Both the position numbers and the translations under genes were made by a program. From the IMG/VR virus record IMGVR_UViG_3300048011_000824, positions 1-63,955 of that record: a stretch of 63,955 nt of DNA. One strand, given 5' to 3'. The DNA comes from a virus. Below, piece after piece: positions 18,006 through 26,177 of this stretch. How positions within the stretch are numbered: position 1 is the stretch's first letter; each line of letters starts with the position of its first letter. The notes below the pieces were generated by a model. It did no database searches and was not told where the DNA came from. It worked only from the letters and a program-made list of their open reading frames with translations.

Positions 18006-19294
18006 AACTTACTGAGTTTTTGTATGTGATTGTAGTTGTGCAATAGCTTTGGCAACATTGACTTATACATCTTACGAAGTGTTTTTACGTCATATTGATT
18101 TATGTAATCAATTGTTTCGGTGACTTTTGCAAGTCTATCAACATTGCTGGTTATATTGTCGTAGTCTTCTGGCCAGTATTCTTCAAACGTTTGAAATCCC
18201 ATTTCGTGTAGCATTTTTAATGTTCCTGGCGCAGCACACATCACAAAAGGCCTCAATGCTTTGATAGCATTTAGTGTTTTTTCACTGACATTTGGCCAAG
18301 GCTGTGTGACACGACTTTCCTGTACAATAGCACAAAAACATTGTTCGTAACTGTCAACTGGATCTTGCGTAGTACGCTGATTGTACTGCGGCCCAGTATT
18401 AAAGTCCGGGTCGCCATTGGTTTCGCATAACACAGGATTTTTAACTTCAAACGACAGCGGAACTTGTTGTTGTAATAATTCGTTGCCAGCTAGTAATTTT
18501 TCACTTAGTACAGGATGCCGCGATGAAAACTTGTTCCAATCAAACCACATTCTGTCAATCATTTCTTGATTACTAATTTTAAAATAAAAACTTATTTCGT
18601 TGTTTAATGTTAAGTTTTCAGCAGCAAGGTAGCTGACCATAAAATGCCTACTAGGGTCATATCTCCATGCCCCGCTCCAAAACTTTTTTTGTATTTTCTT
18701 TACAAAAATAGGAGGGTAAATATCTCCGGGCATTAGCCCTTTGCGATTGTAATCTTCTTGTATTTTAAATCTACTGCTGTACCAGCTTACAAACAGATCC
18801 ATACTTTTGAGAGTTATATTTTTATAAATGGTTTTGTAGTATTCCCAGCTGCGATGATCTGTGCAGTACACATGTAAATTTATATTGTTTTCGCCTGCCC
18901 ATTTGTCTAACGTATCCAATTCGTAACAGCGTATTTTGTTGACTTTCTCGGGCTCGTTGTCAATTTTCATAATATGCGGTTCAAGCAATCCGTTGTTGTT
19001 GGGAATGTAATGTGTTAGTACCTCAAAAAAGAAGAAATCAACTTGCTGTGTTTGTAAAACTTTTTTGTGTTTTTCAGTAACAAATAGTTTATCTAAGTTT
19101 GGAACATTGTGTGTTCCGTTGTAAATTACAGTAGGATTAGGATGCGTAATAATAAAACTCTCTTTAACAAGATCCATTAATCCTTCAATTTTTCCAATAG
19201 AAGTTAAACTGGTGCGTTCGCCATTGTGCTGTATTAACTCCGGCAAAAGTTTATTACGAGGTAAAAAATAAAGAGCGTTGAACCAGTCCTGCAA
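17972..19294 (-). CDS. Glycosyltransferase-like protein (EKT...GF family)
   Basis: 440 residues. The C-terminal third has the signature SEKTLNAIKALRPFVMCAAP, then LHEMGFQTFEEYWPEDYD. This is shared in form with proteins at 22530 and 24499 and resembles the nucleotide-sugar-binding end of fucosyltransferase-like GTs (GT-B). The N-terminal part is not recognisable. The start is a TTG with GGAG 7 nt upstream and no better candidate. Its 3' end overlaps the convergent SGNH gene by 34 bp. It is a monocistronic minus-strand unit between plus-strand genes with its own late-type promoter. Confidence 0.55.
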   Translation of the reverse strand: MQDWFNALYFLPRNKLLPELIQHNGERTSLTSIGKIEGLMDLVKESFIITHPNPTVIYNGTHNVPNLDKLFVTEKHKKVLQTQQVDFFFFEVLTHYIPNNNGLLEPHIMKIDNEPEKVNKIRCYELDTLDKWAGENNINLHVYCTDHRSWEYYKTIYKNITLKSMDLFVSWYSSRFKIQEDYNRKGLMPGDIYPPIFVKKIQKKFWSGAWRYDPSRHFMVSYLAAENLTLNNEISFYFKISNQEMIDRMWFDWNKFSSRHPVLSEKLLAGNELLQQQVPLSFEVKNPVLCETNGDPDFNTGPQYNQRTTQDPVDSYEQCFCAIVQESRVTQPWPNVSEKTLNAIKALRPFVMCAAPGTLKMLHEMGFQTFEEYWPEDYDNITSNVDRLAKVTETIDYINQYDVKTLRKMYKSMLPKLLHNYNHIQKLSKFYNKLNKRLAQ

Positions 19295-19312
19295 AAGTAT
19301 TCTCCTATGTGA

Positions 19313-19320
19313 ATTAAATA
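19313..19320 (+). promoter_or_regulatory. Possible late-type promoter word ATTAAATA (plus strand)
   Basis: ATTAAATA followed by C, 24 nt before the ATG at 19345, with AAGGAA between. It differs from TATAAATA at two positions but matches words before other plus-strand genes (37048, 56038). Weak evidence on its own. Confidence 0.35.
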
Positions 19321-19326
19321 CGTATA

Positions 19327-19334
19327 TATTTATA
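19327..19334 (-). promoter_or_regulatory. T4-late-type promoter word TATAAATA (minus strand)
   Basis: The plus strand reads TATTTATA, so the minus strand carries a perfect TATAAATA 32 nt upstream of the TTG start at 19294, with an AGGAG ribosome site between. It sits in the 50-bp divergent gap. Confidence 0.55.
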
Positions 19335-19344
19335 AGGAATAAAC

Positions 19345-20139
19345 ATGCACGGCTTGCATTTTAATAAAAACTATCCATTGTTAACTGATCAAGAAGTTGT
19401 TGGCTCTAAACAAAAATTTTACAGCACTGATGATAGCAAAACATTCAAGTATAATTGTAAAAAATTCCAAGGCAAGGATTGGCAATGGCGTAATGCTGAT
19501 ATATCGTACTCGTTTAATTCGCATGGATATAGAACAAAAGAATTTGGTGATGTTAACAAAGACTTCGTGTTAGGCTTTGGGTGTAGTTATACAGAAGGAG
19601 TAGGCTTGCCCAAGGAGGATATATGGCTCCATCAGTATTGTGAAAAATTAGGAATTGATTATGTTAATTTAGGCAAAGCCAGCACTGGAATGGACATTCA
19701 ATATTATAATACATTGTTGTGGAGAAACAGCAAATTGCCATTGCCTAAATTAGTAGTATGTCAGTGGCCGCAAAAGTTTCGAAAAAGTTTTGGATTTCAA
19801 GAAAGAGATTCAATAAGACTTTCTGACATGAGCGAAACTCCTACCAAAGACGGGCAATGGTGGGGAAAGCGTTATATCATGGACGAAGGCGAAATGAACA
19901 TAAACACATTAGGATGGTTTCTAGCAATGAACAATACGTGGAAAAGTCTTGGAGTGCCTGTGTTGAACTTTAGTTGGGAGCACGATATTACCGAAGACTT
20001 GAAATTCACAGAATATGATATACATTTTGTAGATCCTGCCGGGGTAGGTAGTATGCAAGCTCGTGATTGTATGCACGATGGCCCAGAGTTTCACAAACTC
20101 ACAAGTGATCAGCTATTAAGTATTCCGCACAAGATCTAA
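19345..20139 (+). CDS. SGNH/GDSL-family esterase-like protein
   Basis: 264 residues. FVLGFGCSYTEGVG (Ser81 probable nucleophile) is the block I motif, YVNLGKASTGMD a second block, and CMHDGPEFH near the C-terminus the Asp/His pair. The first about 70 residues (FSTD-type region with SYSFNSHGYRTKEFG) form an extra N-terminal segment seen in many marine-phage SGNH proteins. AAGGAA precedes the ATG. It is a single plus-strand gene between minus-strand genes and overlaps the amidinotransferase tail-to-tail by 24 bp. It probably hydrolyses or transfers an acyl group on a glycan; the substrate is not shown. Confidence 0.72.
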   Translation: MHGLHFNKNYPLLTDQEVVGSKQKFYSTDDSKTFKYNCKKFQGKDWQWRNADISYSFNSHGYRTKEFGDVNKDFVLGFGCSYTEGVGLPKEDIWLHQYCEKLGIDYVNLGKASTGMDIQYYNTLLWRNSKLPLPKLVVCQWPQKFRKSFGFQERDSIRLSDMSETPTKDGQWWGKRYIMDEGEMNINTLGWFLAMNNTWKSLGVPVLNFSWEHDITEDLKFTEYDIHFVDPAGVGSMQARDCMHDGPEFHKLTSDQLLSIPHKI

Positions 20140-21120
20140 CGTACAGCAATGAAAACAACCGCCGAGTGTACGTGCATGTCTTAATGGCAACATAGCACAC
20201 TCAATACCAACTGCTTCCAATGCTTTGCGTGTTGGCTCTTGGTGTTCTTCTAATACAACAAGATTAGGATTAACACTAAACAAGTTGACATTCCATGTCC
20301 ATATACTGCTGTTGCACAATCCTGGGTAATGTCCTGCATCTACAGGATCGGGTGCCCAAACTATATCCCAGTCTTTGAATGGACCTGGCAAGTCGTCTTT
20401 GCTTTTGATTCTGCTTGGATTTGCAAGCAATAGTCCTTCACGTAAAAATGCAATAGTGCTGTCGATGTGCATATAACTGTAAACATCTTCTAACGTATGT
20501 ACTTTAAAGTTGCCCGGTTCACTAACACTGTTAGCAGGCTTGTTAATCCAATTTTGCAAATATGTTGAGCCAGCTTTGTTGCCACTGTTGCTGACCAAGT
20601 ACATAATATCGTCATTTGCACGAATAGCATTTGCAGCATCAAAGCAAGGCGCTGTTTCTGTGAGAGCAAGTTTGTCGGGATCGCCTACACAACTTTCGTC
20701 ATACAGTCCGCTGCGATCTGTACGATGTCCAACTTCAATAGGCGAAACTCCTGGTAGCAAATGCTTCCACTCATCTTCTCTTGCTTCTAATGCCATAGGC
20801 GCAGCAAGCGCACGTTTGCCGTGTACAAAAACAGTGTCTCTTGGACAGTAGTTGTAATACTTTACATCCTCTGTGCGTTGCGGTCTTACAACCTCAACAC
20901 CCTCGCCTTCTAAAAACTTTACAAATGTTTCGAGGTCTTCGTTGCTCTCATTAACCACTTGCTGCGGATACAATCCTGGCACAACATCGCTAACGTCTGC
21001 TCTGTCAGCATAGTTGATAACTCTTAGACTTTCGTCCATCTCGGGTATACGGCAGTAATCAGCAACGCCGACACAAACCTTCTTTAGTGGATCCCACTCA
21101 TTGGTGCTATAAATACTCAT
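20116..21120 (-). CDS. Glycine/inosamine-type amidinotransferase
   Basis: 334 residues from the ATG at 21120. All catalytic landmarks of the arginine:glycine amidinotransferase (AGAT/StrB1) branch of the guanidino-modifying superfamily are present: CPRD near residue 92, CFDAANAIRA with Asp161, the YMHIDST pair His218/Asp220, and GGCFHCCTLD with nucleophile Cys325. The length fits the family. The reaction would be transfer of an amidino group from arginine to an amine, which could be glycine or an amino sugar. An aminotransferase gene lies 0.8 kb away. A longer reading to 21201 exists but would run through the neighbour's promoter and start. Confidence 0.88.
   Translation of the reverse strand: MSIYSTNEWDPLKKVCVGVADYCRIPEMDESLRVINYADRADVSDVVPGLYPQQVVNESNEDLETFVKFLEGEGVEVVRPQRTEDVKYYNYCPRDTVFVHGKRALAAPMALEAREDEWKHLLPGVSPIEVGHRTDRSGLYDESCVGDPDKLALTETAPCFDAANAIRANDDIMYLVSNSGNKAGSTYLQNWINKPANSVSEPGNFKVHTLEDVYSYMHIDSTIAFLREGLLLANPSRIKSKDDLPGPFKDWDIVWAPDPVDAGHYPGLCNSSIWTWNVNLFSVNPNLVVLEEHQEPTRKALEAVGIECAMLPLRHARTLGGCFHCCTLDLVRNT
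21108..21115 (+). promoter_or_regulatory. T4-late-type promoter word TATAAATA
   Basis: Perfect TATAAATA followed by C, 25 nt before the ATG at 21141 with AAGGAA between. It lies inside the first codons of the opposite-strand amidinotransferase, so the promoter and that coding sequence share bases. Confidence 0.6.
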
Positions 21121-21125
21121 ATAGA

Positions 21126-21133
21126 TATTTAAG
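21126..21133 (-). promoter_or_regulatory. Late-type promoter word CTTAAATA, leaderless position
   Basis: On the minus strand CTTAAATA lies 5 nt before the amidinotransferase ATG (21120), with no ribosome-binding site in between. The spacing equals that at other divergent junctions. The same bases on the plus strand contain the AAGGA ribosome site of the neighbour. Confidence 0.4.
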
Positions 21134-21140
21134 GAATTTG

Positions 21141-21971
21141 ATGAGCAGATTATTTGTTTTTGGTTGTAGTTTTTCGCAGTACATGTGGCCAACATGGGCA
21201 AATATAGTTGCTTATGATTTGCAAATGCCGTTGTATAACTTTGCTTTTGCAGGATTAGGTAATGTGGGCATTATGCATCGTGTAATGGAAGCCGATATGA
21301 AGTTTGGATTTACACCCGAAGATAAGATAATGATTATGTGGACCAGTTGGTCTCGAGACGATTATGTACAAGCACATGGTATGTGGAAATCTGCAGGTAG
21401 TAGATTCAACGATGCGCTTACTCCAAAAACAATAACAGAATTAAAAAACCGCTGGTCTCCAATGGACGATATTGTAAAAAATGCAACAGCTATATCTTAT
21501 GTGAGTCGTTTATACAAAGACAACATACTCTGGCAAGGGCATGGATTTGATCCATGGGTTGACGAAGGAGTAGACGAAATTGTACAAGACTTATTTTTAA
21601 ACGAAGAACAGCAAATGAAACACCTTCATTTAAGTAGATTTTATAAAAGTAAAATTACTGCATTGCCTGTGAGAAATCTCGAAAGCGGAAATCTTGCATT
21701 TGATTATGTTGAAGATAGTCATCCTGATGTTGCAGAACACATTGATGTGGTACAAAATTATATATATCCTTGTCTAGGCTATGTTATACGTGACGACACA
21801 GTTGGTATATTTACATCCTTGCATAAAACTATTAAAAAGACGCTGATAAAAAAGAAATTCAAAGAACTACATCAAGTTGTACATGTTCCAGATGGTATTA
21901 TTGCACAAAAATATCCTGAGATACATGCTTACTTGGATGTTAGAGCTTTGTGCGATGATATATCAGGATAG
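21141..21971 (+). CDS. SGNH/GDSL-family esterase-like protein
   Basis: 276 residues. Block I LFVFGCSFSQYMWPTWAN gives Ser10 as nucleophile; YNFAFAGLGNVGIM supplies the Gly/Asn block and FDYVEDSHPDVAEH the Asp-x-His. Unlike the SGNH protein at 19345, it starts directly with block I. About 50 C-terminal residues after the His are extra (TIKKTLIKKKFKELHQ, basic and helical). It has a late-type promoter and AAGGA site, and overlaps the opposite aminotransferase-like gene by 43 bp at the 3' end. It probably acts on a glycan or lipid ester made by the surrounding enzymes. Confidence 0.7.
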   Translation: MSRLFVFGCSFSQYMWPTWANIVAYDLQMPLYNFAFAGLGNVGIMHRVMEADMKFGFTPEDKIMIMWTSWSRDDYVQAHGMWKSAGSRFNDALTPKTITELKNRWSPMDDIVKNATAISYVSRLYKDNILWQGHGFDPWVDEGVDEIVQDLFLNEEQQMKHLHLSRFYKSKITALPVRNLESGNLAFDYVEDSHPDVAEHIDVVQNYIYPCLGYVIRDDTVGIFTSLHKTIKKTLIKKKFKELHQVVHVPDGIIAQKYPEIHAYLDVRALCDDISG

Positions 21972-22519
21972 TCTTTCCAGTTCCATATCTTTGGTGCAGT
22001 GTCTTTAGCAGCTTGTAATTTATCTAATCCAACCTGTGCTGTTTCTGGAGTCATGTAGTAGTGATATCCAATACTATCAATGTCTTGTTCCATCCAGCTG
22101 CACTCTCTGTGCCTACCGTCATAGCCTAGCTTGATGAGATTGTCTCTATCATCTTTGTTTTCGCACAGTATCATACCTCCCCTGCCCAGGCTAAGGTGCT
22201 TTCTATATTGAAAACTCAGACACATGTATGTTCCTGGAATATAACTGTTGGCTCTCCACATGGTAGCTGCATCAATCACATTATCACTTACATGATAATA
22301 CTCCGTCCACTGGTTGTCTTGAAATGACCAGTCTATGTTTAATCTTTGTAACACCATAGGAATACTAAGATATGTGTGTTTAGGAGAAACTGCTGTAGTT
22401 ACGTTTTTATAACGCAAGCACATTTCAACAGCGTGTGTGCAGCAATCTGTGCTTACTGCATATGGTGCACCAAAATATTCTGCAACCGCTTTTTCAAATT
22501 GATCTACTATCTCGAACAT
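21929..22519 (-). CDS. Miniature DegT/DnrJ/EryC1/StrS aminotransferase
   Basis: 196 residues, about half the usual 370. Recognisable blocks are FGAPYAVSTDCCTHAVEMCL, VIDAA (Asp83, PLP pyridine contact), SFQYRKHLSLGRGG with the probable PLP lysine Lys108, and GYHYYMTPETAQVGL. The segment between the first two blocks is about 60 residues shorter than normal and the C-terminal small domain is missing, yet the frame is clean. The start was chosen at 22519 from the bidirectional promoter; a longer frame reaches 22579. It would transaminate a keto-sugar if active. The neighbouring amidinotransferase could then modify the amine. Confidence 0.7.
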   Translation of the reverse strand: MFEIVDQFEKAVAEYFGAPYAVSTDCCTHAVEMCLRYKNVTTAVSPKHTYLSIPMVLQRLNIDWSFQDNQWTEYYHVSDNVIDAATMWRANSYIPGTYMCLSFQYRKHLSLGRGGMILCENKDDRDNLIKLGYDGRHRECSWMEQDIDSIGYHYYMTPETAQVGLDKLQAAKDTAPKIWNWKDYPDISSHKALTSK

Positions 22520-22532
22520 AATTATACTTATG
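22517..22532. promoter_or_regulatory. 16-bp bidirectional leaderless promoter/start element
   Basis: The 16 bases CATAATTATACTTATG contain the start codon of the minus gene at the left end (CAT) and of the plus gene at the right end (ATG). Read on the plus strand it is CATAATTA, 5 nt, ATG; on the minus strand it is CATAAGTA, 5 nt, ATG. Both words resemble the TATAAATA late promoter. Neither gene has room for a leader or ribosome-binding site. Confidence 0.5.
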
Positions 22533-23612
22533 CACGATAATAATTTCAATGGCAACTTTTTAAAAAGATGGACTGACAATAACTTTTATTACTTTATATG
22601 GGGCGAAACTTCACCTCCTGATATCTACAATGACATGAAGTTGCCTACTCCTCCCAAAGGCTTTTACATTATTGGCCCGGAGGAATGGGAACCAGTTGAG
22701 ATATTTCCCAATGGGTGGGAATATGTAGCATTTAAATGTTATGCAGAAAAACACAATATTGACTTTAAGGCTATCACAGGCGCAGTCAATGATAAAAAAT
22801 ACAATTACAGATACAAATATGCAGGCGACAAAAACTTTCTAAGTTATCCTACATACTTTGCAAATGTAGTTGTTAACCATGCAATGGACACACAGCGAAA
22901 GCCACTTGGACACACAAAAATAAAAAAACTATTTACAAGTATGAATGGAAGAGCACATCCGTGGAGATGCGAATTTATTGATCACATGTACAAATACAAT
23001 TTGTTTGATCACGGGTATATCAGTTGGCACGAACTTGATAAAGTAGATGATTATGTTTATGAATTCAAATGGTGGACACCTACTACCATGAGCTTTGATG
23101 CTCAGTGGAACGGCGATGACGGAATGTGTGACATTTATAAACCACCAAAGGAATTTCAAAACAGTTTGTTTAGTTTGATAAGTGAGTCAAATACAGAGTG
23201 TTTGTTTTATACAGAAAAAACATTTTTGCCCATACTAAACAAACGTCCGTTTTTTATTTACGGCGCACCTCATGCAAACACATATATAAAAAACTATGGA
23301 TTTGAAATATTCGATGATATAATTGATTATAGTTTTGACAGCATTGATGATGATACACTTCGTTGCGAAGGATACTTTGAGCAAGTGAAAAAACTTACTG
23401 AAATACCTCTTGACATATTGTATAAAAAAGTATATAATAAATGTGAACACAACTACTATCGAATGTTGGATATTGTAGAAAACAAAGAGTATATGCCAAA
23501 GCTGTTTGAAAAGCTCGCAAAGAAACACAACGGACACCGGTACTTAGCCAATTACAACAGATTATTAAACATTGGCAAGACAGAGTCTTACAAAGAATGG
23601 AAACACAAATGA
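22530..23612 (+). CDS. Glycosyltransferase-like protein (EKT...GF family)
   Basis: 360 residues. The C-terminal signature is TEKTFLPILNKRPFFIYGAP, then IKNYGFEIFDDIIDYSFD, as in the proteins at 17972 and 24499. KIKKLFTSMNGRAHPWRCEF earlier resembles a donor-side strand and loop of GT-B or FT-like transferases. The N-terminal about 100 residues are not recognised. Its ATG forms the right end of the bidirectional start element. It overlaps the epimerase gene downstream by 4 nt (ATGA), so transferase and sugar-nucleotide enzyme are coupled. Confidence 0.55.
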   Translation: MHDNNFNGNFLKRWTDNNFYYFIWGETSPPDIYNDMKLPTPPKGFYIIGPEEWEPVEIFPNGWEYVAFKCYAEKHNIDFKAITGAVNDKKYNYRYKYAGDKNFLSYPTYFANVVVNHAMDTQRKPLGHTKIKKLFTSMNGRAHPWRCEFIDHMYKYNLFDHGYISWHELDKVDDYVYEFKWWTPTTMSFDAQWNGDDGMCDIYKPPKEFQNSLFSLISESNTECLFYTEKTFLPILNKRPFFIYGAPHANTYIKNYGFEIFDDIIDYSFDSIDDDTLRCEGYFEQVKKLTEIPLDILYKKVYNKCEHNYYRMLDIVENKEYMPKLFEKLAKKHNGHRYLANYNRLLNIGKTESYKEWKHK

Positions 23613-24520
23613 AAATACTAATTACAGGCAGTACTGGATTTATCGGTCAGCATTTGTTGCCAAGATTACGTGCAATCGGTGATGTACACGAATTAAAAAG
23701 TGATCTAAAACAGCATTATGCTGTAAAAGAAGAAGTTGCACATGTCAATCCTGATATCATTGTACACCTTGCAGCTCGCACAGAAGTACAGCAAAGTTTT
23801 TATGAGCAAGTTGAATTCAGTGAAGTTAATTATGTAGGCACAGTGAATTTAATTGAGTCTTGCAGACAACTAAAGACTCTTCCGTATTTTGTATTTGCAA
23901 GTACAATGGAAGTGTACGGCTGGCAACCCATCAGCGACGAAGTTGAGCAAACAGGCACATACAAAACCAGTGTTGCATTTAATGAGCACACACAGCCTAA
24001 TCCAAATGCTCCTTATGCTGTTGCCAAATACGGCTGCGAAAAATACTTGGAATATGCTGGCAGAGCATACGGACTCCCGTGGGCAAGTTTTAGACAAACC
24101 AACAGCTATGGTCGCAAAGACAACGACTTCTTTGTTACAGAGCAAATTATTTCACAGATGCTTGCAGGAGATACTTGTAACCTGGGATATGCAGAGCCTT
24201 ATAGAAACTTTATTTACATCAGCGATTTGTTGGATGCGTGGATGTCAGTTATTGAAAACAAAGATGCATGCAAAGGAAACTTCTACACGATTGGCCCAGA
24301 CGATCCACGTAAAATTAGACATTGTGCAGAATATATTCAACAGCAGCTTGGATGGAACGGTACTATTAACTGGGATACAAAAGATCCTCGACATGGAGAA
24401 ATTTGGTGGTTAAACAGCGATCACAACTTGCTTACCAGCAAAACAGGATGGCAGCCTAAAATTTCTTATGAAGAAGGCATTGATAGGACTATTAGCCATT
24501 GGAAACAAAAACTCAAGTAG
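23609..24520 (+). CDS. NAD-dependent sugar-nucleotide epimerase/dehydratase
   Basis: 303 residues. An extended SDR: GSTGFIG near the N-terminus binds NAD(P), HLAARTEV is the next conserved block, FASTMEVYG holds the catalytic Ser/Thr, and YAVAKYGCEKY supplies Tyr and Lys. RNFIYISDLLDAWM is the usual substrate-side motif. The length fits the GalE/RmlB/WcaG family. The start was chosen at the ATG overlapping the previous stop (ATGA); an ATG 12 nt earlier is also in frame. It should convert a nucleotide-diphosphate sugar for the adjacent GT-like proteins; the exact sugar cannot be told. Confidence 0.88.
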   Translation: MKILITGSTGFIGQHLLPRLRAIGDVHELKSDLKQHYAVKEEVAHVNPDIIVHLAARTEVQQSFYEQVEFSEVNYVGTVNLIESCRQLKTLPYFVFASTMEVYGWQPISDEVEQTGTYKTSVAFNEHTQPNPNAPYAVAKYGCEKYLEYAGRAYGLPWASFRQTNSYGRKDNDFFVTEQIISQMLAGDTCNLGYAEPYRNFIYISDLLDAWMSVIENKDACKGNFYTIGPDDPRKIRHCAEYIQQQLGWNGTINWDTKDPRHGEIWWLNSDHNLLTSKTGWQPKISYEEGIDRTISHWKQKLK

Positions 24521-25587
24521 TATACACAAACTGGGACCCATGCAATGATATTGAAATGCTTGGGTTACAACGAATGTCTTTTAAAGATTGGACTAAAAAT
24601 CCTTCTGGTGTGTTTTTGTATGCTATAGATTATAGATACAATTTTGACTCTGCTGGATTAAACTTTGCTAAACTTTACGACAATGTTCATATATTGCTGG
24701 ATGACACATTAGAAGGATTTAGCTATAGAACTTTTAAAAAAGTCTATGAATTGGTAAAGGATTACAATCTTGAAAATCGTGTAACATATGCAACCGGTCA
24801 TTTAGATGCTGAAAAAGAATACACTCTTTGGTTAAGAGATCAAAAAAAGATATTTGATGTATATCCATTAAACAGTTGGTTTTGGAGACACCGAGACTGG
24901 GCAGTGGATTGCGGCAATGATGTTAGTGTTGATAAAGATATGTGGTACTGCTGTTTGCAAAATAGACCAAGACAACATAGGTCAGCAACTACTATATATC
25001 TGCATTACTTAGATTTATTAAAACATGGATTGGTTTCTGCAAATATTTTTAACTTGTATAATGTATTTAATCCTGAAAATTTTAACAAATCGGTTTTATT
25101 AAAAAAACAAATTCCAAAAGTTGATAAAATTTTACCGTTGTGTCTTGATGTATATGGCGATATAGACAAGTGTTATCCAAACGATTTAAATCCTGATATA
25201 TACGGCAGGACATTAATAAATCTTGTAAGTGAAACATTTTATACTGAAAATGACAATAATCGTGTTAGTGAAATGTTTATTACAGAAAAGACATATAAAT
25301 CGTTTACTTGTTATCAAATGCCTGTTATAATAGGGCCAAAGGGCGTTGTAAAACGTCTCAGAGAATACGGATTTGATATGTTTGATGACATAATTGATCA
25401 CAGTTACGATGACTTGGATGATGCTGAACGATTGTTTGGCGCTGTTGATGTATTAAGACAAATAATTGAAAACAAAAATTTAACAAAGCTAAATGCAGCA
25501 ACAAAGAAAAGAAGAATTGATAACAAAAAACTTTATTTAAACGGGTTGAATATAGACAAGAAAGTAACCGACTACCTATGTACGTAG
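24499..25587 (+). CDS. Glycosyltransferase-like protein (EKT...GF family)
   Basis: 362 residues. FITEKTYKSFTCYQMPVIIG, then LREYGFDMFDDIIDHSYDD, is the family signature shared with 17972 and 22530. WYCCLQNRPRQHRS in the middle is the equivalent of the strand before it. The start is a TTG overlapping the epimerase end by 22 nt; no ATG lies near, so the start is uncertain. It is third in an operon of GT-like, epimerase, GT-like, methyltransferase and rSAM genes. The activity is predicted by motif comparison inside this window and by context. Confidence 0.55.
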   Translation: METKTQVVYTNWDPCNDIEMLGLQRMSFKDWTKNPSGVFLYAIDYRYNFDSAGLNFAKLYDNVHILLDDTLEGFSYRTFKKVYELVKDYNLENRVTYATGHLDAEKEYTLWLRDQKKIFDVYPLNSWFWRHRDWAVDCGNDVSVDKDMWYCCLQNRPRQHRSATTIYLHYLDLLKHGLVSANIFNLYNVFNPENFNKSVLLKKQIPKVDKILPLCLDVYGDIDKCYPNDLNPDIYGRTLINLVSETFYTENDNNRVSEMFITEKTYKSFTCYQMPVIIGPKGVVKRLREYGFDMFDDIIDHSYDDLDDAERLFGAVDVLRQIIENKNLTKLNAATKKRRIDNKKLYLNGLNIDKKVTDYLCT

Positions 25588-26177
25588 ATTTAAAAGATGT
25601 AGCGTTTTGGATGGATGCTGTACGCAACAGTGAAAATCATTACAGTGTATTAGAAAGTTTTTGGAAAGGACAACTGCAAAGCAAAGAATGGCTAATTGAC
25701 AATTTAAAAACGTGTGTGGGCACAAATCCTGATATTGTTATTCACGGCGGGTGGAATGGTGTGCTTGCTAGTATGCTTTTTAATAGTGTAATCAGACCAG
25801 GACAAATACGCAGTGTTGACATTGATGAAAATTGCGAAGACACTGCTAATATGATTTGCAAGCGTCAGGAAATAGATGGAAACTTTCGTGCAGAAACTTC
25901 AGACATGTGCACATACGAATACGAATTTAATCCTGATATAGTTATCAACACCAGCACAGAACACATTTCGCAAGAACAATACAATACGTGGTTAAGCCGT
26001 GTACCAGATAGTTTAGTTGTATTGCAAAGCAACAACTATTATGATTTACCAGAACACATACGATGCTTTGACACAGTAGAAGATTTTGCAGCACACAGCG
26101 GATTGTCATATATAATTAAGCAAGAGACATTAGAATTGCCTTTGTACAATAGATTCTTGCTAATAGGACGTAAATGA
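25578..26177 (+). CDS. Class I SAM-dependent methyltransferase
   Basis: 199 residues. DIVIHGGWNGVLASMLF is motif I, IRSVDIDENCEDTAN motif II with the acidic residue after the second strand, and DIVINTSTEHIS the post-II strand. VVLQSNNYYDLPEHI follows. A longer paralogue with the same blocks is at 44056. It overlaps the upstream GT-like gene by 10 nt and the downstream class A rSAM gene by 4 nt. The substrate is unknown; the cluster suggests a sugar or a product of the rSAM enzyme. Confidence 0.72.
   Translation: MYVDLKDVAFWMDAVRNSENHYSVLESFWKGQLQSKEWLIDNLKTCVGTNPDIVIHGGWNGVLASMLFNSVIRPGQIRSVDIDENCEDTANMICKRQEIDGNFRAETSDMCTYEYEFNPDIVINTSTEHISQEQYNTWLSRVPDSLVVLQSNNYYDLPEHIRCFDTVEDFAAHSGLSYIIKQETLELPLYNRFLLIGRK

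Noticed and set aside
21121-21201. N-terminal extension of the amidinotransferase
   Set aside because: It would overlap the opposite SGNH gene's start region, and the extra residues do not look like the family; the ATG at 21120 gives a normal N-terminus.
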